A DNA stretch of 64,000 bases from assembly GCA_016787085.1 (NCBI GenBank), contig JAEUVJ010000002.1, forward strand, positions 110,547 through 174,546, in the 5' to 3' direction. This stretch comes from Chitinophagaceae bacterium (GTDB lineage Bacteria > Bacteroidota > Bacteroidia > Chitinophagales > Chitinophagaceae). The notes beneath the pieces were generated by a model. It saw only the letters and a list, made by a program, of their open reading frames with translations. It searched no databases and had not been told where the DNA came from. Positions 27,219 through 34,656 of the stretch are shown here, piece after piece (positions within the stretch are counted from its first letter, which is position 1; every line of letters starts with the position of its first letter). Position numbers and translations under genes: made by a program.

Positions 27219-28597
27219 TCTAATTCTCTTCTTTTAAACAACCAGAGTGTACGCCCGCCAGACCCGATCATTTCTTTTTTCTCACGTATAAAATAGTGTT
27301 CAAATGCTTTTACAAAATTCACTTCATCATACTGCCGGTAAATATCCTTTTTCCGTTGCAGCATTAGCTGTACTTTCTCGTCTTCTTTCGGCACGAATTC
27401 AATGATCAGTTGCCGTCCCACCCGGCTGAACATAGCGGCAATTTTATCTAAGGGAATATTTTTCCCGATTGCCAGGTGATGGATCAGGGCTAATGCAAGA
27501 ACCAGATCAAAACCTGACCTTCCTATGAATGAAGGTCTTTCTTCATTGCTCACACCTATAGCAGGAGATGGATTGGACAAATCAAGTACCAGCGGCAGGA
27601 TATATCGCTCTTTATTGTTTTTTATCTGCCGGTACAGATTATTCACGCAGTAAGGATCAAAATCTGCGGCTACTACAGGAATGTCTTTTGTGGCCAGGAT
27701 ACGGGAAAATTCACCTTCGTTAGCGCCGAGATCTGCGACTGTATGGATACCGGCCATCTCCTGTACCCATTCTGCAACGATCTTTCTTTTTTGTTCCAGG
27801 TAATCATTTCTTTGGGCGGCTTCTTCATAATAGCCGGACCAGGTGCTTTTTTGCGCCGGGGTCTTTAACTTACTTATCAATGATTCGAGGCTGCCGGCCA
27901 GGTTCAGCAGTTTTTGCTTTGAGAACTTATTGGTTGTTGAGTCCTTTTTATTATCCTTCCCGGCATATCGTGCGTGCAGATGAATATGCAGGTAGGTGTA
28001 TAGCGAAAAGCGGCTTCGTTTTGGTATAAGCGCTGCAACAATATCAAGCGGAATGCCCTCCGGCCAGCTTAGCATCAATCCCGGCAATTGTTTTTTACTG
28101 TAATGCATGATTAGCAGCAGCCCCAGGAAACATTCACAAAACTGGCGATAGGCTATCCACGGGGTTTCTTCATATTTTTCAAAAGAGAGTGTATCTATGA
28201 ACACCAGCTTTCCTTTATGCCATTGTATATTATAAGGTGTGGCGTCTTTCAGGATCATGTCAAATGCAAGGGCTTCTTTCAGCAATTGCAACGTCAGCAG
28301 CGCCGCATCTTTCAGCATATCAAAACTCCATTCATACGGATACGAGATAAAGCTGATCTTTTCCGGTTGCAGGGTCACGTAATGTTCACTGCTGCCGGAA
28401 AGATTTTCCTGAATGACCCCGTGAGAGACCAGCAGGCCTTTTTTCGTCAGCGAATCATAACACCCGCTTTGGATGAAACGATCAAAATGTTCTTTGAAAA
28501 CAAGATGGACCTGCCGGTATAGTACACCATCCTTTTCAAAAATAAACCCTGAAGGGTCCCTGTATGATGCGGGGTGGTGGGTCGTTGCAGTAGGCAT
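27215..28597 (-). CDS. SAM-dependent methyltransferase, NoeA-like layout
   Basis: A 460-aa protein. The C-terminal half (from about residue 280) holds a class I methyltransferase: motif I VADLGANEGEF, then the acidic DFDPYCVNN strand end and LVLALALIHHL. The N-terminal half (about 1-250) is a separate domain with a kinase-like look (FDMILKDATPYNIQWHKGKLVFIDTLS resembles the HxDxxPxN...D region of small-molecule kinases), so it may be inactive-kinase-like or substrate-binding. The two-part layout resembles NoeA-type nodulation methyltransferases; this is from memory and unverified. Its ATG overlaps the stop of the 55-aa gene. Confidence 0.7.
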   Translation of the reverse strand: MPTATTHHPASYRDPSGFIFEKDGVLYRQVHLVFKEHFDRFIQSGCYDSLTKKGLLVSHGVIQENLSGSSEHYVTLQPEKISFISYPYEWSFDMLKDAALLTLQLLKEALAFDMILKDATPYNIQWHKGKLVFIDTLSFEKYEETPWIAYRQFCECFLGLLLIMHYSKKQLPGLMLSWPEGIPLDIVAALIPKRSRFSLYTYLHIHLHARYAGKDNKKDSTTNKFSKQKLLNLAGSLESLISKLKTPAQKSTWSGYYEEAAQRNDYLEQKRKIVAEWVQEMAGIHTVADLGANEGEFSRILATKDIPVVAADFDPYCVNNLYRQIKNNKERYILPLVLDLSNPSPAIGVSNEERPSFIGRSGFDLVLALALIHHLAIGKNIPLDKIAAMFSRVGRQLIIEFVPKEDEKVQLMLQRKKDIYRQYDEVNFVKAFEHYFIREKKEMIGSGGRTLWLFKRRELE

Positions 28598-28764
28598 CAG
28601 GCCGTAGGATTATCCTTGTTTTTTTTCGGAGACCGTATAAATAAAGACCGGATATACATCTTTATATTCTTAAAGAACATGACTACGCCTACTACGGCTG
28701 CAGCAATGATCTGTACGAGATAACTGCCGCTTCCGGGGTCAATATAAAGTAAAGAAAGTATCAT
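28597..28764 (-). CDS. 55-aa membrane protein with DPGSGS motif
   Basis: A short gene: ATG at 28764-28762, TGA at 28599-28597. The product is 55 aa: MILSLLYIDPGSGSYLVQ, then one hydrophobic helix (IIAAAVVGVVMFF), then a basic tail (KNIKMYIRSLFIRSPKKNK). Small proteins with a D-P-G-(S/T)-G-S motif before a single helix occur next to surface-polysaccharide and sulfatase-like genes in other bacteria (recollection, not checked). The stop overlaps the methyltransferase ATG (TGATG), which argues strongly that it is real and translationally coupled. It is the first gene of the operon. Confidence 0.75.
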   Translation of the reverse strand: MILSLLYIDPGSGSYLVQIIAAAVVGVVMFFKNIKMYIRSLFIRSPKKNKDNPTA

Positions 28765-28795
28765 GTTTACGGCAGTATTCCGTGCAGGTTGGTTA

Positions 28796-29899
28796 TTACA
28801 GGTATTTCAGATCCGTTTTCGGCGATAAAGTTAACAAAGTTTCATACATCAGCCTGATCGTGTTTTCTATATCGTCTTTATGCAGCATCTCCACAGTGGT
28901 GTGCATATAACGGAGCGGAATGGATATCAATACAGAAGGACAGCCGTCATTGGAGTAAGCGAAAGAATCGGTATCGGTGCCGGTACTGCGGCTCAAAGCC
29001 CGCCATTGAACAGGGATCTTCTTGTCCGCCGCTACTTTCTCCACTAAGGCAAGCAATTTATTGTGCACTGCCGGAGCATACGATAAAGATGGGCCGGCGC
29101 CGGTACGTACATCGCCTTCGATATTCTTATTGATCATGGGAGTCGTAGTGTCATGTGTTACATCGGTGATGATAGCGATATCGGGTTTGATCCGGCGAGC
29201 GATCATTTCAGCGCCCCGCAGGCCGATCTCTTCCTGCACTGCATTTACTATATATAAACCAAAAGGCAGCTTCTTTTTATTTTGCCTGATCAGCCTGGCT
29301 ACTTCGGCGATCATAAAGCCACCGATACGGTTATCAAAGGCACGGCCTACATAATTACCGTTGACCAGTTCATCAAACCCGTCCTGGTAAGTGACCACGG
29401 CGCCGACATGAACGCCCAATGCTTCCACTTCTTTTTTATTACGGGCGCCGCAATCTAACCACAGGTTCTCTGTTTTGGGTTGGTTTTCTTTTTCACCGGC
29501 GAGTCTTGTGTGTATGGCCGGCCAGCCGAACACCGCTTTTACTTTCCCTTTTTTCCCATGTATAAATACGCGGGACGCAGGGGCGGTCTGGTGGTCCACG
29601 CCGCCGTTCCTTTTCAAATAAATGAGCCCCTCATTGGTTATATAGTTGACAAACCAACTGATCTCATCCGCATGCGCTTCTATGACGATCTTGAATGTAT
29701 GACCAGGATTGATCACCCCAACGGCAGTGCCGTACGGATCTACATAATGTGTGTCCACATACGGTTTCAGGAATTCGATCCACAGTTTTTGTCCCCAGGT
29801 CTCAAAACCTACCGGTGAGGCATTGTTGATGTATTGCTGTAAGAAAGCGAATGATTGCGGCGTGATGACAGACTTTTTTCCTCTGGATGCTTTTGCCAT
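28796..29899 (-). CDS. M42-family metallo-aminopeptidase
   Basis: A 367-aa co-catalytic di-zinc aminopeptidase/glutamyl aminopeptidase type (FrvX/PepA-TET family). Metal ligands and catalytic residues are visible: IEAHADEI (His76, Asp78), FDNRIGG, the Glu pair QEEIGLRGAE, an Asp in ITDVTHD, and the late His in RYMHTTVE. Family members form large tetrahedral cytoplasmic complexes that trim peptides. No signal peptide. It lies 31 nt upstream of the 55-aa gene on the same strand, so it may head the same transcript, though its function looks unrelated. Confidence 0.9.
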   Translation of the reverse strand: MAKASRGKKSVITPQSFAFLQQYINNASPVGFETWGQKLWIEFLKPYVDTHYVDPYGTAVGVINPGHTFKIVIEAHADEISWFVNYITNEGLIYLKRNGGVDHQTAPASRVFIHGKKGKVKAVFGWPAIHTRLAGEKENQPKTENLWLDCGARNKKEVEALGVHVGAVVTYQDGFDELVNGNYVGRAFDNRIGGFMIAEVARLIRQNKKKLPFGLYIVNAVQEEIGLRGAEMIARRIKPDIAIITDVTHDTTTPMINKNIEGDVRTGAGPSLSYAPAVHNKLLALVEKVAADKKIPVQWRALSRSTGTDTDSFAYSNDGCPSVLISIPLRYMHTTVEMLHKDDIENTIRLMYETLLTLSPKTDLKYL

Positions 29900-29936
29900 A
29901 GTGATTTGATTTTATATTCAACGGCTTCAAAAATAC

Positions 29937-30767
29937 TTAAATCCTTGTCATCAGCATCAACAGGGCCGAGAGGGCCATCAGTCCATCCAATACGAAGTAA
30001 TAAAGCATATCTGAAAAATTCCTTCGGGCATGCTCAAAGAGGCTGGCAGTGATGATCACGGGTGTGAGTAATATAACGATCTCCATCCGGGAGTGCTGGT
30101 AAAAAAGAAGAACTATTGATAAGGCTACTGACACGGCTATTGAAAAAAAGAACAAGTAGCGTATCCCTTTTTCATCCAGCCAGGTGATCAGGCTGCGGAT
30201 GCCATTGAGTTTATCGTCTTCCCTGTCCCGGTAGTCGAATAAAATACAGATCGCATAAATAAAGAAGAAGCGGCTGATAACAAATAATATGGTATCTGTA
30301 TGCCATACGGTTTCACTTACGATCACCGGCAAGACTGTCGTAACAAATGTCCAGACCATGGCCAGGAAGATCGTTTTACCGATAGCTACTTTACGCATGG
30401 CCCTGCACCACGGGTGGGGGATCTTGGGGGCTGAATACAAAAAGGTGATAACGGCAACCAATACTAACCAGGGCCAATACGGTAAAAGATACCATGAAAA
30501 GAATAATGACCCCGCCAGCCCGGCCAGGAAAAGAACCAGGTGGAGTGAGTGGTACCGATGCTGCCATTCGATACGGGGAGAGGATAGTACGGACGGACGG
30601 CTGAGGTACCAATGAAAACTGTAACTGCAAACGGTGGCGGAAAAGATGAACAGCAGTAAATAACTATCGGGAGGTATATGCCATAAAAGACAGGTTTGAT
30701 ATACCATCAGAACGGCACAGCCTGCGATAAACAGGTTACTGTAAACAATGAACCGCAATATATTCAT
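29937..30767 (-). CDS. UbiA-like integral membrane protein
   Basis: A 276-aa protein with about eight hydrophobic helices. The segment FDYRDREDDKLNGIRSL matches the second Asp-rich motif (DxxxD) of UbiA prenyltransferases, with the usual following GIRSL. The first Asp motif (NDxxDxxxD) expected in the second or third helix is not seen: the corresponding region reads CSYSFHWYLSRP. So the family membership is likely, but classic prenyltransferase activity is doubtful. It is preceded by the lipoprotein gene on the same strand. Confidence 0.6.
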   Translation of the reverse strand: MNILRFIVYSNLFIAGCAVLMVYQTCLLWHIPPDSYLLLFIFSATVCSYSFHWYLSRPSVLSSPRIEWQHRYHSLHLVLFLAGLAGSLFFSWYLLPYWPWLVLVAVITFLYSAPKIPHPWCRAMRKVAIGKTIFLAMVWTFVTTVLPVIVSETVWHTDTILFVISRFFFIYAICILFDYRDREDDKLNGIRSLITWLDEKGIRYLFFFSIAVSVALSIVLLFYQHSRMEIVILLTPVIITASLFEHARRNFSDMLYYFVLDGLMALSALLMLMTRI

Positions 30768-30781
30768 GAAAGGATCTGCTG

Positions 30782-31228
30782 TCAGGGCATAATGATGATC
30801 TCTTGTGAATAAGCGGTGTCGCTTACATTGCCTGCTTTATCCCTGGTCCAGAAACTGAAGATCGTTGTATCGGGCCTTACAAGGCCACCCGGCTGGAAAC
30901 AGGTATTGGTACCCCGTTTGATCTTATCCAGCGTAATCACCAGTTCACCGCGGGTTTGTTTGGTGTCAATAAACTCGCCGGGTATCGCAAAAAGTGTGGA
31001 ATCGGTATAATTGCTGGTCGGGCATCCCTTGACGGTTTTTTTTATCGCCAGGAAACTGGAAAAATCTCCCTCTTTATCCGTCATATCAAGCCGCATGATC
31101 AGTAACTGTTCACCCGCAATATTGGTAGTGTTTTCCGACAGGTATTTTAGCTGGGGTTTAGTAGTGAATTTGTCTTTTTCACAACTGATGACAATTAAGG
31201 ATACCAGCAATATGGAAATTATACGCAT
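30782..31228 (-). CDS. Lipoprotein, unknown function
   Basis: A 148-aa lipoprotein. The N-terminus is MRIISILLVSLIVISCEKD with Cys at residue 16. The mature part alternates beta-like strands and contains TTIFSFWTRDKAGNVSDTAYS, reminiscent of Ig-like or fibronectin-type secretory proteins. No enzyme motif. It lies 14 nt upstream of the UbiA-like gene on the same strand and is divergent from the LuxE-like gene. Confidence 0.6.
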   Translation of the reverse strand: MRIISILLVSLIVISCEKDKFTTKPQLKYLSENTTNIAGEQLLIMRLDMTDKEGDFSSFLAIKKTVKGCPTSNYTDSTLFAIPGEFIDTKQTRGELVITLDKIKRGTNTCFQPGGLVRPDTTIFSFWTRDKAGNVSDTAYSQEIIIMP

Positions 31229-31273
31229 TTAAATACTTTTACCAAATTTACACTGAAAACAGGCTTGAACCTA

Positions 31274-32269
31274 ATGTATTTAAGTCAAGATCATCCTAAA
31301 ATTTTTGCCATCCATGAAGGGGATTTTGAACCGCTGGCACTGGAAATATTCCGGTTCCAGTACAGTAATAATCCTGTTTACCGGGCATATACGGATGCAC
31401 TCCATATTCATGCAGCAGGGGTGGATTCATTGACTGCGATCCCTTTCCTGCCTGTCCGTTTTTTTAAATCACATGATGTGCAAACAACTGCATTTACTCC
31501 TGCGGCCATCTTTGAAAGCAGCGGCACTACGGGGAGTATCAACAGCCGTCACTTAGTAAAAGATACTGTGCTATACAAAAATAGCTTCACCAGAACATTT
31601 GAACTTTTTTATGGCCCCGTTCAGGATTGGTGCATCATTGGTCTGCTTCCCTCTTACCTGGAAAGAAGTAGTTCTTCATTGGTCTATATGGTGAATGAGT
31701 TGACCAGGTTGAGCGGGCACCCGCTAAGCGGGTTTTACCTGGATGAACAGGATAAGCTGGCAGAAACACTGTCTTCGTTAGAAAACAAAGGACAGAAGAC
31801 CCTGCTGATAGGAGTGACCTTTGCCTTGCTTGACCTGGCTGAAAAATATTCTATGCCTTTGAAACATACGGTGGTGATGGAAACCGGGGGTATGAAAGGA
31901 CGCAGGAAAGAAATGATAAGACAGGAAGTGCATGATGTGCTGAAACGAGCCTTTCAATTGGCGACTATCCATTCGGAATACGGGATGACAGAGCTTTTGT
32001 CGCAGGCCTATTCAAAAGGAGATGGCATTTTTCAATGCCCGCCGTGGATGAAGATATTGTTGAGGGACGAAGAAGATCCGTTAAGTGTCAGACCCCCTAC
32101 AAGCATCACACACCAGGGGGCTATCAATATCATTGATCTGGCCAATGTTTATTCCTGCAGTTTTATTGCTACGGATGATGCCGGCCGCTTGTATGGCGAC
32201 GGAAGTTTTGAAGTACTGGGCCGTCTCGATAACAGCGACCTGCGCGGGTGCAGCCTGATGGTAATGTGA
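31274..32269 (+). CDS. LuxE-like acyl-protein synthetase/adenylating enzyme
   Basis: A 331-aa member of the LuxE/PaaK adenylating superfamily (acyl-AMP formation followed by transfer to an acceptor). The ATP phosphate-binding loop SSGTTGS is clear, followed by TLLIGVTFALLDLAEKYS, ETGGMKGRR and YGMTELLSQAYS, a normal LuxE order. The C-terminal VLGRLDNSDLRGCS closes the adenylation domain. In other bacteria LuxE activates fatty acids with LuxC/LuxD; here no LuxC or LuxD is present, so the substrate is unknown. A TTG three codons upstream is also in frame. Confidence 0.78.
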   Translation: MYLSQDHPKIFAIHEGDFEPLALEIFRFQYSNNPVYRAYTDALHIHAAGVDSLTAIPFLPVRFFKSHDVQTTAFTPAAIFESSGTTGSINSRHLVKDTVLYKNSFTRTFELFYGPVQDWCIIGLLPSYLERSSSSLVYMVNELTRLSGHPLSGFYLDEQDKLAETLSSLENKGQKTLLIGVTFALLDLAEKYSMPLKHTVVMETGGMKGRRKEMIRQEVHDVLKRAFQLATIHSEYGMTELLSQAYSKGDGIFQCPPWMKILLRDEEDPLSVRPPTSITHQGAINIIDLANVYSCSFIATDDAGRLYGDGSFEVLGRLDNSDLRGCSLMVM

Positions 32270-32298
32270 GGTATTGGATAAGAAGTCGGAGGTCAGAA

Positions 32299-32404
32299 GT
32301 ATGAAGTAAGAGATATAGGAACGGTATCTGAACGTACATTACAGATAGACATATTAACGGAGGAAAACATTTTATTACAAATGTTCTGACCTCTTACTTC
32401 ATAC
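32299..32404. repeat. Long inverted repeat between convergent genes
   Basis: GTATGAAGTAAGAG (32299-32312) is an exact inverted copy of CTCTTACTTCATAC (32391-32404). Inside lies another hairpin, AACATTT...AAATGTT (32366-32385). It separates the LuxE-like gene from the convergent LytTR gene and may be a terminator region or a low-complexity repeat; imperfect GAAGTAAGA-type words are common between Bacteroidota genes. Confidence 0.5.
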
Positions 32405-32422
32405 CTCCTGCTTCAGGCTCTC

Positions 32423-33181
32423 TTACGCATTATGCATCCACTCCCTGAATTGCGGCGCGGTTTCCTGGCTGACGATGATCGCATGGTTCAGGTCGGGCAC
32501 CGTCAGGTCCACCATCAGTTTTACTTTTTCATACGATTTAAAGCCCCGCACATAATTGATGTTGATGATATATTGGCGATTGGCCCGGAAGAACGTGTTA
32601 TTATCCAGTTCGGTTTCCATTTCAGAAAGATTCTTATCGGCCAGATATTTTTTACCCCACCGGTCTATCACATACACTATCTTGTTCTCAGTATAAAAAA
32701 GAACGACATCTTCCAGCCGCAGGGAAATATTCTCCATCCCCTTTTTTACCAGCATCCTTTTTTTCTTGTGGTTGCCGATGTATTGCAACAGGTTGGTGAT
32801 AGAGTTGTGATTAGTAAAATGTTTTTCAAGCATCCGGTATTTGTTCAATGCTTTGCCAAGGCTATCCTTTTCTACAGGTTTTAATAAATAGTCAATACCA
32901 TTATATTCAAATGCGTTCAGCATGAATTCATCGTAGCCGGTAATGAATATGACGGGGATGCGGATACCCGTCTGGTTAAATATCTCGAACGAGAGTCCGT
33001 CGCCCAGCTGCACATCACTGAAAATAAGATCAGCGGCAGGCTGCTGCGACAGAAATTCAATACTTTCCCGGACACTGCTGAGCCGGGCGACCACCTCCAC
33101 ATCGCTGGCGATAGAAGTTAATGTACTGACTAAATTCTCAAGAGCGGGTCTTTCATCTTCAATAATAATTGCGTTGATCAT
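32423..33181 (-). CDS. LytTR-family response regulator
   Basis: A 252-aa regulator. The receiver domain has the N-terminal IIIEDE acid pocket and the phospho-Asp56 in LIFSDVQLGDG. The output (about residues 150-250) is a LytTR beta-type DNA-binding domain: VKKGMENISLRLEDVVLFYTE.. and FFRANRQYIININYVRGF, the family signature. Such regulators bind pairs of direct repeats about 21 bp apart. It follows its kinase gene by 17 nt. The adjacent SusC promoters carry suitable sites (see findings). Confidence 0.93.
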   Translation of the reverse strand: MINAIIIEDERPALENLVSTLTSIASDVEVVARLSSVRESIEFLSQQPAADLIFSDVQLGDGLSFEIFNQTGIRIPVIFITGYDEFMLNAFEYNGIDYLLKPVEKDSLGKALNKYRMLEKHFTNHNSITNLLQYIGNHKKKRMLVKKGMENISLRLEDVVLFYTENKIVYVIDRWGKKYLADKNLSEMETELDNNTFFRANRQYIININYVRGFKSYEKVKLMVDLTVPDLNHAIIVSQETAPQFREWMHNA

Positions 33182-33198
33182 GGCGTAGGTTTTAGGCG

Positions 33199-34206
33199 TT
33201 ACTTTATTAATGGTATTTTGACAGTGAAGCTGTCACGGTTTTTTTCGATATCTATGCTTTTGCCGGCAATGATCCTGTAGCGGGCATTCAGGTTCTTCAG
33301 CCCGATGCCGGTCGAGTTCACCACATAGGGTTTGGGCTTGGCATTGTTGCTGACCCTGATATACTGCCCGTTCATGGATACGCGGATCAATAAAGGCTGG
33401 TTGTCGGAGAATTCATTATGCTTGATCGCATTTTCGATCAGCACCTGTACGGCACAGGGAGGCAGCATGGCTTTGCCTGCTTCTTCGGTCAGGTCAACCC
33501 GCAGTTGCAGCTTATTGTCGTGGCGGATCTGCAGCAGGTAAAAATAATTGTCGATGAATTCCATTTCATCGTTCAGGGAAATAAGCTCCCTCGTTTTATT
33601 GATCAGGAAATATTTGTATACCTGTGCAAGTTTATTATTGAATAAATGAGCCTGCCGGGCATCGTTCAGGATAAGGTGGTTCAGTGTATTGAGCGAATTA
33701 AAAAGGAAATGCGGATCCATTTCGTTGGTCAGCGCCTGCAGTTCGGCCTGCGAACGTTCTTTGTCCAGCTGGTCCACAATTTTGGTATCGAGTTCTCTTT
33801 CTTTACTGAGAAATAGTATTTCATATACCAGCGTGAAGATCAGAACAGCTGCCACACATACCGCAATGAACTTGTAGATGCCTGCCCATTCAAATGTTTC
33901 CCGTGACATTTTGATCCATATGAACGAGGATAATCCTCCCGTGCAGGCGCCGTACAGGGCCGATATGAAACAGACGGTGGTCACCCGGGAGAACATTTTT
34001 GAGACAGGAGCATATAAGGGTCGCAGCCTGACATGTATCCAGTTACAACCTGTCCAGATCAGGAAAGAAGTGAAAATGAAAAATATATTGGCGGCGATCA
34101 GTTCCGGGATCGAATACAGATCATAGGAAATGATATCGGATATGACGGGCAGGGAAATGCCCAGAAGCGGAATGAAAATAATCTTTAATAACGCATCCTT
34201 GATCAT
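33199..34206 (-). CDS. LytS-type membrane sensor kinase
   Basis: A 335-aa HisKA-less kinase of the LytS/YehU type. Four hydrophobic helices in the first 135 residues, a linker coil, then His_kinase domain with His166 in NEMDPHFLFNSLNTLNH, and an ATPase region (LIENAIKHNEFSD, later GIGLKNLNARY). It is expected to phosphorylate the LytTR regulator encoded 17 nt downstream. It is divergent from the first SusC gene with about 450 nt between them. Confidence 0.92.
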   Translation of the reverse strand: MIKDALLKIIFIPLLGISLPVISDIISYDLYSIPELIAANIFFIFTSFLIWTGCNWIHVRLRPLYAPVSKMFSRVTTVCFISALYGACTGGLSSFIWIKMSRETFEWAGIYKFIAVCVAAVLIFTLVYEILFLSKERELDTKIVDQLDKERSQAELQALTNEMDPHFLFNSLNTLNHLILNDARQAHLFNNKLAQVYKYFLINKTRELISLNDEMEFIDNYFYLLQIRHDNKLQLRVDLTEEAGKAMLPPCAVQVLIENAIKHNEFSDNQPLLIRVSMNGQYIRVSNNAKPKPYVVNSTGIGLKNLNARYRIIAGKSIDIEKNRDSFTVKIPLIK

Positions 34207-34546
34207 TACAGCAGCGGTTAGGGTTTACAAAGCCGGGGTTTAATAAAAAAGTCTTTCTCATGTGTATATGCCTGAAACGTGAATAAAACGTATCCAGGTA
34301 TAAAACTATTGGCACTTCGTGTTAAGCAATTACAAATTATTTTTCTTGGACAATTTCCATTACAAGTGGTAACAGAAATGCCGGGAAAACCAGCCGGTTA
34401 ATGAAGGAAACGATCAGTGAGTAATACACCTTAGAGATACTCCGTATCCGGATTACGCTGCTTGAACGCATAAAATTCATTTTTTGTCAGGCATACCGGG
34501 TTTGTTGGCGGGATTTATTGTTTCAGTAAAAGTCTCAGCGCCTTTT
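34207..34546. other. Gene-free interval between LytS and the first SusC promoter
   Basis: About 340 bp between divergent genes. No coding frame, tRNA or strong hairpin was recognised. It should hold the minus-strand promoter of the LytS-LytTR operon, but I found no clear match to the Bacteroidota consensus. Confidence 0.4.
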
Positions 34547-34648
34547 TTATGGACTTCACTATTTATCCTTCATGCTTCAGCAATAAACTCCCCGCACATC
34601 GGAGCATTCGTTAAGAAATTGTTGCCTTGTTCGTGATTTTAATCTCAA
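34547..34648 (+). promoter_or_regulatory. SusC-1 upstream region: repeat pair, inverted half-site, TTG element
   Basis: Direct-repeat unit CTTCATGCTTCAG (34568-34580) with a weaker partner exactly 21 bp upstream (34547-34559, sharing only the CTTC core and first two T), an inverted half-site GGAGCAT (34601-34607) 29 bp after ATGCTTC, then TTGTTGCC starting 11 nt later (34619). The same order and spacings occur before the two other SusC genes. Confidence 0.55.
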
Positions 34649-34656
34649 AAACTCAA

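Noticed and set aside
32299..32404. Mobile element with terminal inverted repeats
   Set aside because: The 14-bp repeats enclose only about 80 bp, the words are low-complexity, and no second copy exists in the window.
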